DNA from: Siphonodentalium dalli
Lineage: Eukaryota > Mollusca > Scaphopoda > Gadilida > Siphonodentaliidae
Direction: 5' to 3'
Assembly (NCBI GenBank): GCA_032622095.1
Contig: CP136064.1
Location: 110,162,004 to 110,226,003, forward strand
DNA length: 64,000 nt
A model generated the notes under the pieces. The model worked only from the letters and a program-made list of their open reading frames with translations, was not told the origin of the DNA and ran no database searches. The translations under genes were made by a program, and so were the position numbers. Below, piece after piece: positions 63,350-64,000 of this stretch (the first letter of the stretch is position 1; the number at the start of each line of letters is the position of its first letter).

Positions 63350-64000
63350 GTTTCTTTATACAGAGGAGGCCGACTTGAACGAGGAAAACGTCCTCCCCAT
63401 TCTTTATGGTGCTCGAAAGTACAACGTACTGAAGCTTGCAGAAATGTGTACTGGATTTTTAGAGAAAGAGATCGCCGAATCTAACGTTATAGGGTTACTT
63501 GAGCATGCTATCCGGTTTGACGAGTTAGAATTACAGGACAAGTGCTTATATTTTATAAACATGCACACACTGGGATGTTTAACTTCTCCAGAGTTTTGTT
63601 TTCTCAGTAAAGAGTCAATGGTGAAAATATTGGACTCAGACTCACTAGAAGCGCCAGAAGTTGATATATATCATGCGGTTATGAAATGGGCACGGGCGTC
63701 TATGAAACGAAATGAGACTGAGCCCTCAATGGATAACATTCGATCCTTCCTGGCGGACGTTGTTTATCAAATTCGCTTTCCGCTGATTGATGCTAAGTTT
63801 TTTACAGACCAAATCGTGCCGACTGGTCTGCTTACCACAGATGAGAACCTTGAAGTCATGTGCACCTTTAATTCTGACAAATTTAAAGCAAAACAATTCA
63901 AGACGTCGAAACGAAATAATAAGCTGAGGGTCAGACGATGTTCACGATTCGGGTCTACAAGCAATGCTGTTTGGGGCTATGCTCTGGATAAGGTTGACTC
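63350..64000 (+). CDS. BTB-BACK-PHR protein, second coding exon (continues past window)
   Basis: The first base completes the AG|G arginine codon, giving MLR-FLYTEE across the junction. It is open to the window edge (216 further codons). It completes BTB (FLYTEEADLNEENVLPILYG), then a helical stretch (ARKYNVLKLAEMCTGFLEKE), a BACK domain (NVIGLLEHAIRFDELELQDK to VYQIRFPLIDAKFF), and the start of a PHR-type domain (CSRFGSTSNAVWGYALDKVD). This order is that of BTBD1/2/3/6, a family often expanded in molluscs; the exact orthologue cannot be assigned from a fragment. Confidence 0.9.

Overview
The window is eukaryotic, AT-rich and very repeat-dense. It most likely comes from a bivalve mollusc. The basis is spliced genes with GT-AG introns, a TMEM199 orthologue, a BTB-BACK-PHR gene, a CR1/Jockey-type LINE, and many elements built like the 'pearl' elements of bivalves: a terminal hairpin, a short TCCG (=ACGG) microsatellite, ~160-bp core repeats and a hairpin tail. 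The species cannot be named from the sequence.

Only two host genes are recognisable. (1) TMEM199, a V-ATPase assembly factor of the endoplasmic reticulum, runs on + from before base 1 to the stop at 42445-42447. Five exons are in the window (235-311, 1916-2011, 28112-28142, 40549-40667, 42373-42447); the N-terminal exons lie upstream. Reading frame and intron phases are consistent across all five. (2) The first ~300 codons of a BTB-BACK-PHR protein (62393-62682 and 63350 to the window edge) lie on + at the right end.

Almost everything else is mobile or repetitive DNA. The intron after exon 1916-2011 (26.1 kb) carries a ~2.5-kb minisatellite (2190-4653). Its 26-bp unit is a copy of that exon's own 3' end plus the first 5 intron bases, so it is a tandem array of roughly 95 copies of the gene's own 5' splice site. 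TTAA-specific elements lie at both ends of the array and inside it. One of them (5898-17051) has been stretched to 11 kb by a nest of insertions up to seven levels deep. Further on are a hAT-like element (17482-18355), a LINE (21056 to about 26 kb) split by a pearl-like element, and many hairpin elements.

The second large intron (28143-40548) and the region from 43 to 62 kb are mosaics. They hold pearl-like elements (here called families A-G), TTAA-flanked miniature elements (piggyBac- or Kolobok-like), one long-TIR Mutator-like element with a 10-bp duplication, dispersed inverted copies and local duplications. No tRNA, rRNA, CRISPR or bacterial features are present.

The most unusual observations are the splice-donor-derived array, whose units also look like recursive splice sites, and the shared end structure and insertion behaviour of several sequence-unrelated pearl-like families. 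Two of these families have insertion sites that can be reconstructed with no sizeable target duplication, as in rolling-circle (Helitron/Helentron) transposition. Comparisons with known proteins and elements are from memory; no search was run.
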